NCBI RefSeq assembly: GCF_947497935.1
Contig: NZ_CANMIO010000008.1
Coordinates: 142,948-206,947, forward strand
DNA: 64,000 nucleotides
Reading direction: 5' to 3'
Source of the DNA: an uncultured Shewanella sp.
GTDB taxonomy: Bacteria > Pseudomonadota > Gammaproteobacteria > Enterobacterales > Shewanellaceae
In this document: positions 37,019 through 46,576 of the stretch, in pieces
How the letters are laid out: each line of letters begins with the position of its first letter
Numbering within the stretch: the stretch's first letter is position 1
The notes under the pieces: model-generated
Seen by the model: only the letters and a program-made list of their open reading frames with translations
Told to the model about the DNA's origin: nothing
Database searches by the model: none
Position numbers and translations under genes: made by a program

Positions 37019-38251
37019 TTATGGTTGTGGACAGTCTGGACAATCTGGACAAAGCTTACAGCTAGCATTAGCCTCCATCGACTCGACATATTCTCCAAAG
37101 AATGTGCCACCACTGGCTTTTACTGTATCGACAAACGCTCTTACCAGACTACCTGATACTCCATCTTCAGGAAGCTCATCCAATCCAGGCAGAGGTACAT
37201 AACTTCCGGAGAAATCTTCACAGGCTCCAGGAGCAAGAATATCGACGGTATGGATAACTTCAGTCATATTATCGTGGGTTTCTTCAACGATAACGTCCTT
37301 GATGAGTACAGCTGACTCATTACAAACATCCCCTCCATAATTAACTTGAAGGCCGTAGTCACCATAACCATTTTGCACCACTACAGTTGAGCAGTTTTTT
37401 GTCACTTTCAGCTTGCCTGGGAATGTTTCAACTGGGCAGTCAAAGTCTTTGGTATCATTGGCGATAACAGTACCACCGCTCTCTACTGCAGCCATAGCCT
37501 CTGCAGAACCACTAACCCCATTGATGGTCGTGATAAAGGAACTATCAAATACTTTAACTTCATCAACAGCAAGCGTGTCTTTAGTAAATTCTTCGGCAGA
37601 AACATCTGTTTTCGCTATAATATCAAACAATTGAAGTGAACCAGTATTCTCGACCTTGAGCGAATACTCGTATTTAATTGCGTCGCCACCCGCTACTAGC
37701 TCACCTCCGTCACACATTAGGGTAACTGTCAATTCTGGTTTTCCTGGAATGTAGCAGAATGAAACATGACTTAGTCCATAGAATTTATCACTGCTTTTTT
37801 CCGGCGCATGCAAACCTGCATCTGAGGTCAAAAACGAACCGTCATAATTGTAAAGGTTACCTCCGGGTCCACCTTTAACAAATACACCCAGCATGATCAC
37901 AGAGCTGTCTCCTTGATCCCAGGAAAATGTCTTGGCACCTTGTTGGACATCGAGAGTGACTGACAACTCACCATCATAATCCGAATATGTACCATCATAG
38001 ACGGGCTCAACTTTTAGCTCTCTTAAATCTTCGTTATTAAAAAATTCGGAACAGGTTGGATTTCCCGCAAACTCTTGCGGTTGGAATCCTCCAGCAGAGG
38101 GTGATCCGGGATCTGAACGTACAACTTGAAGACTGATAACAGCACTGATAACCAGCAGTAAAGCCAATTGTTTAAAAAATTTACTCCTTCCTACGTCAAT
38201 GAGCATAGTTTGGCAACATGACCTAGCAGAGTTGAAAAGTGTTAAGTTCAT
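37019..38251 (-). CDS. Secreted protein with surface-protein domain and C-terminal Cys-Pro motif
   Basis: 410 residues from the ATG at 38251, fixed by AAGGAG 8 bases upstream. An unusually long leader of about 25 residues precedes a hydrophobic signal segment (LALLLVISAVISL, 28-40). Residues of about 60-170 carry the pattern VKGGPGGNLYNY...DAGLHAP...LSHVSFCY, seen in many exported bacterial proteins of unknown role. Two or three immunoglobulin-like repeats follow, each with Cys. The chain ends in CKLCPDCPDCPQP, which could bind metal or form disulphides. It is monocistronic. The exact function is unknown; a surface or matrix protein is plausible. Confidence 0.65.
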   Translation of the reverse strand: MNLTLFNSARSCCQTMLIDVGRSKFFKQLALLLVISAVISLQVVRSDPGSPSAGGFQPQEFAGNPTCSEFFNNEDLRELKVEPVYDGTYSDYDGELSVTLDVQQGAKTFSWDQGDSSVIMLGVFVKGGPGGNLYNYDGSFLTSDAGLHAPEKSSDKFYGLSHVSFCYIPGKPELTVTLMCDGGELVAGGDAIKYEYSLKVENTGSLQLFDIIAKTDVSAEEFTKDTLAVDEVKVFDSSFITTINGVSGSAEAMAAVESGGTVIANDTKDFDCPVETFPGKLKVTKNCSTVVVQNGYGDYGLQVNYGGDVCNESAVLIKDVIVEETHDNMTEVIHTVDILAPGACEDFSGSYVPLPGLDELPEDGVSGSLVRAFVDTVKASGGTFFGEYVESMEANASCKLCPDCPDCPQP

Positions 38252-38670
38252 TAGGTTATCTCCTTGAAGTGATAATTAATGCCCTTATCCCATGCTAACT
38301 AAAGGACATCCTAGCCAAGGTATTGCAACTCCCAAGCCAAGATGCAAACAATTGAAAATAATGCACTTTAAATCTGTAGCGCAGCAATAAATGTTCAAGA
38401 TGAACAGATGTACATTACAGAGTGTTACTCTCCCTAAACAATTCGTTAAGCTAGTGGTTTGCAAATTAAGCGAGTAAGAGCCGTTATCAAGCATCGCCGA
38501 AATCTAGCAAAAGTTATTAACCTTTAAGCTTGACAGAACACATCGTTGAGAATGGATAAAATCAAGAAGAGCAATCAAGGATTTCATCATTAGCAATCGA
38601 TAAAACCATTCCAAATGTGGCTTAACAATCTGTTAGACTAAAGCCAAATATTGATAAGAATAGAAATGTC
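38252..38670. other. Divergent intergenic region
   Basis: About 420 bases between divergent genes, carrying both promoters. An open frame of 69 codons on the minus strand (38285-38494) has no ribosome site and looks spurious. Confidence 0.5.
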
Positions 38671-39489
38671 ATGCTTGGAACATTAAGAAAAATGCGCAGC
38701 CACTTAGATGAGAATAACGTGGTGCAATATCAACTGCCTGTTGGCGAAGAGTTATTGGCTCTCAATCCATTAATTGGTCAGCAACTTACGCTCACTCATA
38801 CCGGAAAAATCCTTTGCTGCAACTGTGGCAAGAAAACCAAGAAAAGTTACTCTCAGGGTCACTGCTACGTATGCATGCAAAAGCTCGCGAGCTGTGACAT
38901 GTGTATCATGAAGCCAGAAACTTGCCATTATGCTGCGGGTACCTGTCGTGAACCCTCTTGGGGAGAGGCAAATTGCTTTGTGCCGCATTATGTCTACCTA
39001 TCGAATACCTCTGGAATTAAAGTCGGTATTACTCGCCACACTCAGTTACCAACACGTTGGATTGACCAAGGTGCAACTCAGGGCTTACCTATTTTCAAGG
39101 TGGAAACCCGTTTGCTATCTGGCTTAGTGGAAACTGCGCTAGCTGAAATGATTGCCGATAAGACCAACTGGCGGACTATGCTAAAAGGCAATGCTGACGA
39201 TATTGACCTCAAAACTCAGGCTGCAACACTAATTCCACAGATTGCAGAGCGTCTACAAGAAATTACAGCTGAGCACGGTGAGTTCGCCGTTACTCAACTT
39301 GATGAGCCTATTCAAGCTATCAACTATCCGGTTGGAACTTTCCCAACCAAAATTAGTTCGCACAACTTTGATAAAAACCCTGAAGTATCGGGCACTTTGC
39401 TAGGCATAAAGGGACAATACTTGATTTTTGATACTGGCGTGATAAACATGCGTAAGTTTGGCTCTTACGAAGTCAGCGTCAGCTATTAA
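38671..39489 (+). CDS. DUF2797 protein (zinc cluster plus GIY-YIG-like core)
   Basis: 272 residues. The N-terminal third holds a cysteine cluster (CCNCGKKTKKSY, CYVCMQK, CDMCIMK, CHYAAGTCRE) able to hold two zincs. A segment HYVYLSNTSGIKVGITR resembles the GIY-YIG nuclease core in the family. DUF2797 proteins have no proven function. The frame begins at the ATG at 38671. Confidence 0.78.
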   Translation: MLGTLRKMRSHLDENNVVQYQLPVGEELLALNPLIGQQLTLTHTGKILCCNCGKKTKKSYSQGHCYVCMQKLASCDMCIMKPETCHYAAGTCREPSWGEANCFVPHYVYLSNTSGIKVGITRHTQLPTRWIDQGATQGLPIFKVETRLLSGLVETALAEMIADKTNWRTMLKGNADDIDLKTQAATLIPQIAERLQEITAEHGEFAVTQLDEPIQAINYPVGTFPTKISSHNFDKNPEVSGTLLGIKGQYLIFDTGVINMRKFGSYEVSVSY

Positions 39490-39561
39490 TAATAAAAAGT
39501 CCTCGCGTAATAACTCTATCACGCCGAGGGCTTGTTCTTTATTAGCTAGAAGATTCAATCA

Positions 39562-39984
39562 CTATTCATCATCTTTTCTAGGTTTGCCTAAAATCTCAAT
39601 TTTTCCTTTTTTTGTCGCTCCCACGACACCTAAGGTCTGGCTCCCCACACTGTCATACGTCAACTCGATAGTCTTTAGCTCGCCATCAGGAACGGTAATA
39701 TTTCTGCTGGATAAACCTTTAGTGAGTACACCTAAATTATCCACCTCTTTTCTGTCACCATCGGACATTACCAAGGTGATGTTATGCATATTAACAGTGC
39801 CTTGAGTACACTTAAGTTTAATATGACTGACCTGCTTTTCAGCTTTCTTAGGTGTGACGGTATCTGTTTCTGTTTTGTAGTTAACCGTTTTTTCACTAAT
39901 TTGCATCCAATCACTGGCTTGTACACTTGTTGAGCCCAGTAAAATAAAGACAAGTGCCGTTACTTTAATCATTCCAAATCTCAT
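39562..39984 (-). CDS. Small periplasmic protein, possibly DUF2541 (YaaI-like)
   Basis: 140 residues from the ATG at 39984, fixed by AAGGAG. A signal peptide (1-23, cleavage near VQA-SDW) is followed by a beta-rich domain. The placement of IKLKCTQGTVNMHN and IEILGKP recalls E. coli YaaI (DUF2541), but the match is from memory of the pattern and weak. The C-terminus is lysine- and aspartate-rich. Function unknown. Confidence 0.6.
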   Translation of the reverse strand: MRFGMIKVTALVFILLGSTSVQASDWMQISEKTVNYKTETDTVTPKKAEKQVSHIKLKCTQGTVNMHNITLVMSDGDRKEVDNLGVLTKGLSSRNITVPDGELKTIELTYDSVGSQTLGVVGATKKGKIEILGKPRKDDE

Positions 39985-40031
39985 TAAAACTCCTTATCAG
40001 GCTTAATCTCCCCCCTAGACATACTCATACA

Positions 40032-40604
40032 TTATGCAGCAGGAACGGGTTTAAGCATAGTCGATAACAATCGTTCAAAGCGTTGCTCTCTTTGCTCTGG
40101 ACTATTATCGAGATCCGTAAATCCTTGAGCTAATACGCGCCACACAGGTATAGGGCTATGAGGAGAAAATAGTGCGACTAAAACAGAGCCCTTTTCATAT
40201 TCTTTATCTACGCCAGCAGTCGATAAACCTGCAACTAAGCCAGCTCTTTTCAATATCTCTTTGTCACTCATCTCTGATTCAAGTGCTAAACCAAAGCCGA
40301 CTAACACACTCGGCGTCTCGTGGACTCCGGCTAAATGATAGCCCTTTGCCTGCATCGCCAGAGTGATTGCCGCTTGCATATGGTCAATCACCACTTGGTT
40401 ATCGACCTCATCACTGGCGTGAACGGCAAACATGGTCGGATGCCAAGCAAACGCTTTTGAGGATTGACTCAGCATAGAAAGATCGCCTGTAGTCACCATA
40501 GTCGTTCTTGTCACCGCCACCTCGGCTTCAGCACTATCTGTTGTACTGCAGCCAACCAACAGTGATAACCCAGCCAATAGTGCTAGGACATATTGTTTAA
40601 TCAT
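40032..40604 (-). CDS. DUF4136-type lipoprotein
   Basis: 190 residues. The signal ends in LLVGC (lipidated C19, then Ser), so it is an outer-membrane lipoprotein. The body has the DUF4136 layout: a strand (SKAFAWHP), an amphipathic helix with a conserved MQAKGY, and then a beta-hairpin. AAGGAT precedes the ATG at 40604. Function unknown. The DUF2541-like gene 48 bases downstream may be cotranscribed. Confidence 0.68.
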   Translation of the reverse strand: MIKQYVLALLAGLSLLVGCSTTDSAEAEVAVTRTTMVTTGDLSMLSQSSKAFAWHPTMFAVHASDEVDNQVVIDHMQAAITLAMQAKGYHLAGVHETPSVLVGFGLALESEMSDKEILKRAGLVAGLSTAGVDKEYEKGSVLVALFSPHSPIPVWRVLAQGFTDLDNSPEQREQRFERLLSTMLKPVPAA

Positions 40605-40712
40605 AAGTTGAAAATCCTTCTTTTATCTCGCTCCAGCGTAACACTTTCAACATTAACCTAACCTGACTCACACTGCGCTGTCGACCATTGCAGGTGTTTT
40701 TATTGTAGTCAT

Positions 40713-40744
40713 AAAAAAGCCGACTCCCTAGAGTCGGCTTTTTC
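40713..40744 (-). terminator. Terminator after the collagenase gene
   Basis: A perfect stem of at least 13 bp (AAAAAGCCGACTC with its complement) with a 4-nt loop and A/T runs on both sides. Confidence 0.9.
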
Positions 40745-40778
40745 TATTAACGAACTTAGTTACATTGCTAAAAGCGGA

Positions 40779-43697
40779 TTACTTAATATTGACCACTAAG
40801 CTTGCCCCTTCACTCGATGGTGCGCCATCAGCACTGATGTAGTACCAACCTTCAGCTGGAGCTGAAATAGTGAGGTTCTCAGCGTTACCCACATTTTCAG
40901 ACTTAACTTCAAATGAGTCAGGACCCGCCCAAGTTTGGCTATTACCATATAGGTTCAAATCACCTGTACCATTACCGCTTGCAACGCTCACCTCTTCAGT
41001 ACCTGCTGGCACATAGAAGTAGTAGCTTGAGTGACCATCTTCAATACAGATAGCCTCACCAAACTCAACGTCACCATAGCCATATGGAGACTGAGTTGCA
41101 CATGCATCAGCAACTGCTACAGGAGTCGTACCGGTATCGCCCCCCTCTGTTAGGCTAACTTTAAGGCTTACACCTTCATAATCTTGGTATGCAAGTAGAC
41201 TCACATACACCCAGCCACGATTGGCAATTACACTTAGCGACTCTTCGTTACCATCATTTTCTGAACGCGCATCGAAATCGTGTGGCTTAGCCCAAATGTC
41301 TTGGTTAAAGAACAAGTCGACATCACCTTCACCACCTGAAGTAGTGATATAAAGCGGCGTGTTATCTTCCTCAACATAGGTATAGAAGTAGTTGATATCA
41401 GTTCCTTCTACACACTCAACTTTATCTTGAGTTAGCTTGCCATCGTTAATGGTTGTTACACCACAATGCGCAACAGGCTTACTCGGTTCATCTGTATCTG
41501 CATTATCACCAATTCCATCACCATCTGAGTCAGCCCACTCAGTAGGATCGGCTGGGAACGCATCGGCATTATCACCTACACCATCGCCATCAGTATCGCG
41601 GGTTTCAGATGCATCTGTTGGGAACGCGTCTGCGTTATCACCAACACCGTCACCGTCTGTATCATGGGTTTCACTCGGATCATGTGGGAAAGCATCTTGA
41701 CTATCTACTACACCGTCACCATCTGAATCAATTGGCTCAGGTAGATCAATAGCAATAGACTCATCATTACTGCTCACAGAAGCCAACCAAGTGTTCCACT
41801 CGCTGTTATAGTTTTCACCAATCGTGTTATCGATATAGGCCAACCAGCCATCGGCGTCGCCACCGCGGGCTAACACTAATAACGCATCGACATCACTTCT
41901 GTGGTTATCAAACAGGAAGCGAACCGCTAAGTAGCCCCAACTATAGACACGGTCTGAACCGCTGCTATAGGTATTGCCAAGGATTTCACTTAGGCTATAA
42001 GTCTGAGAGCGCCCCATATCGATAGCAGCGTCATTGCGGTTCTGCTTAGAGATATACTCGGCTAGACCTTCAGTCCACCAAACCGATTTACCGGTATCGA
42101 TATCAAAATAGCTAAACGAACCATACAAGTTAAAACGACCATCTAGGTAATGTACATATTCATGCTTGAGGTTCCACACTAGAATATCTTCATCCCAAGT
42201 TGCTTCATGGGCAATAAAGCGTGCCTGGTTACCTTCTTGTGAAGGTGTACCTTCGAGGTACATACCACCATTGTCAGTGTTAATTCCAAAAATCACACTC
42301 GCATACTGGGCATAGTCATCGTAGCTATCGAAAATATTAACTTCGAGGCTTTCATTGAAATCATCGGCTACTGGCTGGTAACCCGTTGCCAGTACATTAT
42401 GGAACAGTGTTTCCTCTCCGCCCATAAGATCGCAAGAGGCTTGTAGTTCATCATTTGTTAGCTGCTGGGCACGAATATAAATAGAGTCACTACAGCTATA
42501 GTTAATAGGCAGAGCCGCCTGTTCAAGCTCTTCTTCCCAACCACATATACCAAACTGTTCACATTCACCCGGATTGTAATAATCTAAATAGCCTGCAGCA
42601 TCTGCCCACTCGGCAGACATGCGCTCAAACTTACTCATATAGAGCTGCACGCCGTCATTGAGGCGTGTTTTTAAGCTCTGTGGAAGATCCCAGTAAGCTT
42701 GATACTCATAGAATCGACCAAATTCATGGAAAGCATCTGTCGATTCATACTGGTAATCAGAATTAATAATATAATCTGAGGTTGCAATATTAAGTAACGC
42801 ATCAATCAGCTCACCATGCTCCATGGCTTTGCTGTTGTAATCTTCTGCCCAGCTACCGTAGTAAAGCGTTGTTAATGCGCTTGTCATAGCCGCACGATGG
42901 CGATTACTCGCTAAGAAATCGGCATTAAACATCTGCAGGTAATCGGTGATCACCGGCACACTTTCTAGGATATGATCGGCACTCGCCCAAGACGTGAAGA
43001 ACTCCATCAGAGTATCGCCAGCTGAATGAGTGATCTCAAACAGCTTTGGATTCTTCGAATACTCGACTAACGCACCATAAACCGCATCGGCAGCTTGAGT
43101 GTCGCTGTAATTTAAATCGTCGTTATAAAACTCAATGTAAAATGCACCACGTAAGAAGTAGAACAAGTTACGTAGTTCATAACCTGTGCTGCTGTCATAG
43201 GTCGCAGCCATAGACGCCGTTTGATTAGCAACTGAAACTATATTATCACTCTGAAAAGCCGCAACAGATACTGAATCGTTACGTGAATAAAGCGCAGAGA
43301 TACAAGAAATATCGGCCTCTCTCACATAATCAAATAACTCTTGACCACTTAATGCTGCAAGCTCACTACTACAGACCTCGGCTTCAGTTTCGGCTGCAGG
43401 ACCTACAACACCAATTGCACCGGCTGGCGCTTCTACTTTTTTAGCTTTTCTCTTATCAATGTTCTGACGTTGAGTACTTTCAGCACCTTTCAGCTTGCCA
43501 GGTACATTAGCGCCCTTTTCAAAGCGACTTTTTAGATCTTTTCCATGGGCGGCTTTCGATGAAGCCTTTTCTGTTGGTGCGACTTCAGAGGTCGCTAACG
43601 CTGCACCAGGAAAAAGAATAGTTGAACAAGCAAGGGCTAAAGCATGAACTTTAAACTGACCTTTTTTAGCTTGTGATTTAGATGATTCGAATGACAT
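40779..43697 (-). CDS. Secreted M9-family collagenase with TSP3 repeats and two PPC domains
   Basis: 972 residues from the ATG at 43697, preceded by TTGGAG; the upstream in-frame start at 43709 overlaps that site. Signal peptide about 1-35, then an M9 activator-type domain, then the zinc-peptidase domain with HEYVH (H512, H516) and a downstream Glu in WWTEGLAEYIS. Next come three to four calcium-binding type 3 thrombospondin repeats (DTDGDGVGDNADAFP units) and two pre-peptidase C-terminal (PPC) domains that usually bind collagen or are cut off. A Vibrio-type collagenase that would digest collagen outside the cell. Motifs are complete. Confidence 0.9.
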   Translation of the reverse strand: MSFESSKSQAKKGQFKVHALALACSTILFPGAALATSEVAPTEKASSKAAHGKDLKSRFEKGANVPGKLKGAESTQRQNIDKRKAKKVEAPAGAIGVVGPAAETEAEVCSSELAALSGQELFDYVREADISCISALYSRNDSVSVAAFQSDNIVSVANQTASMAATYDSSTGYELRNLFYFLRGAFYIEFYNDDLNYSDTQAADAVYGALVEYSKNPKLFEITHSAGDTLMEFFTSWASADHILESVPVITDYLQMFNADFLASNRHRAAMTSALTTLYYGSWAEDYNSKAMEHGELIDALLNIATSDYIINSDYQYESTDAFHEFGRFYEYQAYWDLPQSLKTRLNDGVQLYMSKFERMSAEWADAAGYLDYYNPGECEQFGICGWEEELEQAALPINYSCSDSIYIRAQQLTNDELQASCDLMGGEETLFHNVLATGYQPVADDFNESLEVNIFDSYDDYAQYASVIFGINTDNGGMYLEGTPSQEGNQARFIAHEATWDEDILVWNLKHEYVHYLDGRFNLYGSFSYFDIDTGKSVWWTEGLAEYISKQNRNDAAIDMGRSQTYSLSEILGNTYSSGSDRVYSWGYLAVRFLFDNHRSDVDALLVLARGGDADGWLAYIDNTIGENYNSEWNTWLASVSSNDESIAIDLPEPIDSDGDGVVDSQDAFPHDPSETHDTDGDGVGDNADAFPTDASETRDTDGDGVGDNADAFPADPTEWADSDGDGIGDNADTDEPSKPVAHCGVTTINDGKLTQDKVECVEGTDINYFYTYVEEDNTPLYITTSGGEGDVDLFFNQDIWAKPHDFDARSENDGNEESLSVIANRGWVYVSLLAYQDYEGVSLKVSLTEGGDTGTTPVAVADACATQSPYGYGDVEFGEAICIEDGHSSYYFYVPAGTEEVSVASGNGTGDLNLYGNSQTWAGPDSFEVKSENVGNAENLTISAPAEGWYYISADGAPSSEGASLVVNIK
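41488..41732 (-). repeat. Tandem TSP3-coding repeats
   Basis: Near-identical units of about 66-69 bases coding for the calcium-binding DxDGDGxxDxxDAFP pattern. The high identity at DNA level suggests recent unit expansion or strong constraint. Confidence 0.8.
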
Positions 43698-44482
43698 GTT
43701 TGACTCCAATTATTCGCGACGATGTCGTTAAACCACCTAATACAGGGAAGTGATAATCAGACTGATTTAGGCTTTGCTTGCCGCGCTTGCTATTGCGATA
43801 TTTTTATATTTGTTAATCTTTCGTTAAAAAGATGTTTAATTTATAATTTATACAATATCCACATGCAAGTAGAAAAATCACTCAAACATCGGTAAATATT
43901 CACGTATGCAGCGATTAAGTGAATGAACATTCATGTGTCAAAATTTTTACTCCAGTTAAGCAGTTACAATCACAACGATGAGAGGCAGAACATGTTAATG
44001 AGTAAGCAGTCAAGGATTCATCTGAAAGCGCTAAACAAGCTAAGGCACCTGTGTTTTTACCGATTTACTCAGCATATTAAATTCAATGAAATTCTCAGCT
44101 GAACAAAGCATTACTACAAAAGTCGTAGTGTTAACTGTCTGAGCGGCTGATGAGTGATGGACCGCCTGCCCGTAATGATGGTTAGGACTTTATGACTAGA
44201 TTATTTCGCCATAGTCAAAAAAGAAACTAATGGCAGCCAAGCAGGAATTAAGACGTTAATAACTTATTCAAAGTGATTAAACATTCAATATTAATTTATT
44301 ATTAAACATATATAACAAAAAGAAATAACATATCCCGGGATTATTATAAGCAGAACGACAAAAATTAGACTTTTACGCCTGTAGTAGGATCGCGCTACCA
44401 TAAGCCCTTTCTTATTACTTAATCTTTTTCAAGTCACTGCTTTAGGGCTTGTTACAGGTAGTTATTGGTATTGACGCTAGGT
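43698..44482. other. Long intergenic region with one possible small gene
   Basis: About 785 AT-rich bases between divergent genes. It contains a 14-nt palindrome TGAATGAACATTCA at 43920-43933, perhaps an operator, and the small open frame listed at 43992-44102. Otherwise I see nothing. Confidence 0.5.
43992..44102 (+). CDS. Possible 36-residue basic peptide
   Basis: An ATG at 43992 lies 7 bases after AGAGG, a good ribosome site, and opens 36 codons rich in Lys, Arg and His (beginning MLMSKQSRIHLKALNK). No homologue is known to me, and chance cannot be excluded at this length. Confidence 0.25.
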   Translation: MLMSKQSRIHLKALNKLRHLCFYRFTQHIKFNEILS

Positions 44483-45076
44483 ATGGAACTTATTCTAACA
44501 ATTGCACTTTTCGCATTTTCATCAGGGATCACTCCTGGCCCCAATAACATCATGCTAATGTCTTCCGGTGTTAACTTCGGTGTTAAGCGCAGCCTGCCTC
44601 ATCTGTTGGGGATCTGCATCGGATTTCCTGCAATGGTGCTAGCTATAGGTTTAGGCTTAAGTGCTGTATTTCAAAGCTTTCCTATTTTGCATACCATCAT
44701 CAAATATGTCGGGATTGGCTATATGCTGTATTTAGCATGGCTAATCGCTAATAGCAGCGCCAAGATAAATAGCAAAGACACGCCCTCGCCACTCACCTTT
44801 CTGCAGGCTGCAGCATTTCAATGGGTTAACCCAAAAGCATGGATCATGGGGATCGGCGCGATCGCGGCTTTTACTAGCATGAGCCAAACATTAGCGCCTC
44901 AGGTACTAACTATCTCATTAGTCTTTTTTGTTGTTGCCCTACCTAGTGCCTTTGTCTGGCTAGGGTTTGGTGTGGCACTGAAACGCATATTAAAGAATCA
45001 AAAACAGCAAAAAATCTTTAATGTCACGATGGCGCTCTTGCTTGTACTATCGATCCTACCTATGATCCGCCCATAA
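44483..45076 (+). CDS. LysE/RhtB-family amino acid exporter
   Basis: 197 residues from the ATG at 44483 (AGG upstream); a TTG at 44465 is less likely. The family signature FSSGITPGPNN at residues 13-23 and five to six hydrophobic helices are present. Members export amino acids such as homoserine, threonine, lysine or leucine; the substrate is not predictable. The next gene follows 20 bases later, suggesting one transcript. Confidence 0.85.
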   Translation: MELILTIALFAFSSGITPGPNNIMLMSSGVNFGVKRSLPHLLGICIGFPAMVLAIGLGLSAVFQSFPILHTIIKYVGIGYMLYLAWLIANSSAKINSKDTPSPLTFLQAAAFQWVNPKAWIMGIGAIAAFTSMSQTLAPQVLTISLVFFVVALPSAFVWLGFGVALKRILKNQKQQKIFNVTMALLLVLSILPMIRP

Positions 45077-45096
45077 CTTATCAAAGGCAACATCTG

Positions 45097-45663
45097 ATGA
45101 CTCAGGTAATCATTCCCGAATTACAAGCATACGCGACAGAAACCGAAAACTGGGTAAAACAGGTGATTATGAAATATAACATCTGCCCTTTTGCGAGACG
45201 TGAAGTCGAGCGAGCCAGTATCAGATATGCCGTCATCGATGAGTCTCGCATGCAAGATGTGTTACAGGCTCTTATCGATGAGTGTGTTTACCTAGATGAG
45301 CATACCGATATTGAAACGACCTTATTTATTCTGCCTAGGGGATTCGAGGGCTTTTACCTCTATCTTGATTTAGTCGATATCGCCAATGATCTACTAATCG
45401 AACAAGGCTACGAAGGTGAATACCAACTGGCAAGCTTTCACCCTGACTATTGCTTCGAAGATGAGGCGCAAGACTCGGCAGCAAACTATACCAATCGCTC
45501 CCCTTATCCAACGTTACACATTATTCGTGAAGCGAGTATGGAGTTGGCACTCGCCACTTACGATGAGCCAGAGACAATCCCTGAACGCAACATCGCTTTT
45601 GCTGAGCGTAAAGGCAGTGAGTTCTTTGTGAATTTGCTTGCACACTGCAAGAAAAGCCAATAA
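45097..45663 (+). CDS. DUF1415 protein
   Basis: 188 residues with the DUF1415 core: NICPFARREVER at 28-39, LPRGFEGFYLYLDL, and LASFHPDYCFED. Function unknown; a conserved Cys (CPFA) may be active. Probably in one operon with the LysE gene before it and perhaps the RNase HI gene after it. Confidence 0.82.
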   Translation: MTQVIIPELQAYATETENWVKQVIMKYNICPFARREVERASIRYAVIDESRMQDVLQALIDECVYLDEHTDIETTLFILPRGFEGFYLYLDLVDIANDLLIEQGYEGEYQLASFHPDYCFEDEAQDSAANYTNRSPYPTLHIIREASMELALATYDEPETIPERNIAFAERKGSEFFVNLLAHCKKSQ

Positions 45664-45730
45664 CAATCGCTTTATGGCTACTTTAATAATGTGGCCAAAC
45701 ACTCTTCCCAAGATTTAGGACATAAGCTGC

Positions 45731-46495
45731 ATGGCTAAAAAGTATTACGTGGTATGGGCTGGACGTGAAACCGGCATTTTTACGAGCTGGGATTACACCA
45801 AAAAGCAGGTCGACAAATTTCCTCAGGCCAAATATAAGTCTTTCCCTACCGAAGCTGAAGCCAAGGCAGCCTTTGCTAAGTCGCCGAGCTACACCTCCGC
45901 GACAAGAAAACCTACGTCAGGCCCAGCTAAGGCTAAAACTGCCGCTAAAGCCAGCCTAGATATCGATGTTAGTCGCTGTGATGTGTCTATTTTTACCGAT
46001 GGCGGCTGTGAGCCTAACCCGGGAAAGGCAGGCTCTGGAGTAGCGGTTTATCATAATGCTGTGCTTTCTGAGCTCTATTACGGCCTGTATAACGCTAATG
46101 GCACCAATAACTCAGCCGAGCTAAACGCCTTGCATCAAGCGTTATTGATTGCCGATAACGCACTTAAGCAAGGTCTAACCGTGCAGATCTTAAGTGACTC
46201 ACAGTACTCAATCAACTGCATCACTAACTGGGCTTACGGCTGGAAAACCAAAGGCTGGAAGCGCAAGGTTGCTGGCGATATCAAAAACTTAGATATCATT
46301 CAGCAGTCTCATGCCTTATATGATTCTCTAAAAGATAAACTCAACATTCAACATGTTGCCGCTCACGTTGGCATCGAAGGTAACGAATTGGCCGACCGCA
46401 TGTCAATTTATGCTATCGACCAAAAAGACCCTACGTTTTGTCGTTATCCAGATCCGATTGTACTGACTGATATTCTTAGCCTACGCGCAGGTTAG
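45731..46495 (+). CDS. Ribonuclease HI with N-terminal viroplasmin domain
   Basis: 254 residues. The N-terminal 50 residues (KKYYVVWAGRETGIFTSWD) are the caulimovirus-type domain that binds RNA-DNA hybrid. An Ala/Lys linker leads to the RNase HI domain, whose acidic residues are D90 (IFTDGGCEPNPG), E130 (NNSAEL), D156 (SDSQYS) and D222. This layout matches bacterial/eukaryotic hybrid-binding RNase H. It degrades RNA in RNA-DNA hybrids. A separate rnhA is likely elsewhere. Confidence 0.9.
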   Translation: MAKKYYVVWAGRETGIFTSWDYTKKQVDKFPQAKYKSFPTEAEAKAAFAKSPSYTSATRKPTSGPAKAKTAAKASLDIDVSRCDVSIFTDGGCEPNPGKAGSGVAVYHNAVLSELYYGLYNANGTNNSAELNALHQALLIADNALKQGLTVQILSDSQYSINCITNWAYGWKTKGWKRKVAGDIKNLDIIQQSHALYDSLKDKLNIQHVAAHVGIEGNELADRMSIYAIDQKDPTFCRYPDPIVLTDILSLRAG

Positions 46496-46576
46496 TATTT
46501 AGACATTAGTCGGTGTTTTGTATTTATTAAGTCTAAAAAATAGGTTTAAAGCATCGACTATGCGACAATCGCCGCC

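Noticed and set aside
36894..37202. Plus-strand open frame of 102 codons
   Set aside because: It overlaps the 3' end of the better supported minus-strand secreted-protein gene, has low-complexity SGQSGQ runs antisense to the Cys-Pro tail, and has no ribosome site.
38285..38494. 69-codon minus-strand frame
   Set aside because: No ribosome site, no family, and it lies in a divergent promoter region.
39490..39540. Hairpin after DUF2797 as a terminator
   Set aside because: A stem exists but with a mismatch, a long loop and a weak T tract; not strong enough to list.
41437..41700. Plus-strand frame of 87 codons with repeated units
   Set aside because: It is the antisense shadow of the TSP3 repeats of the collagenase.
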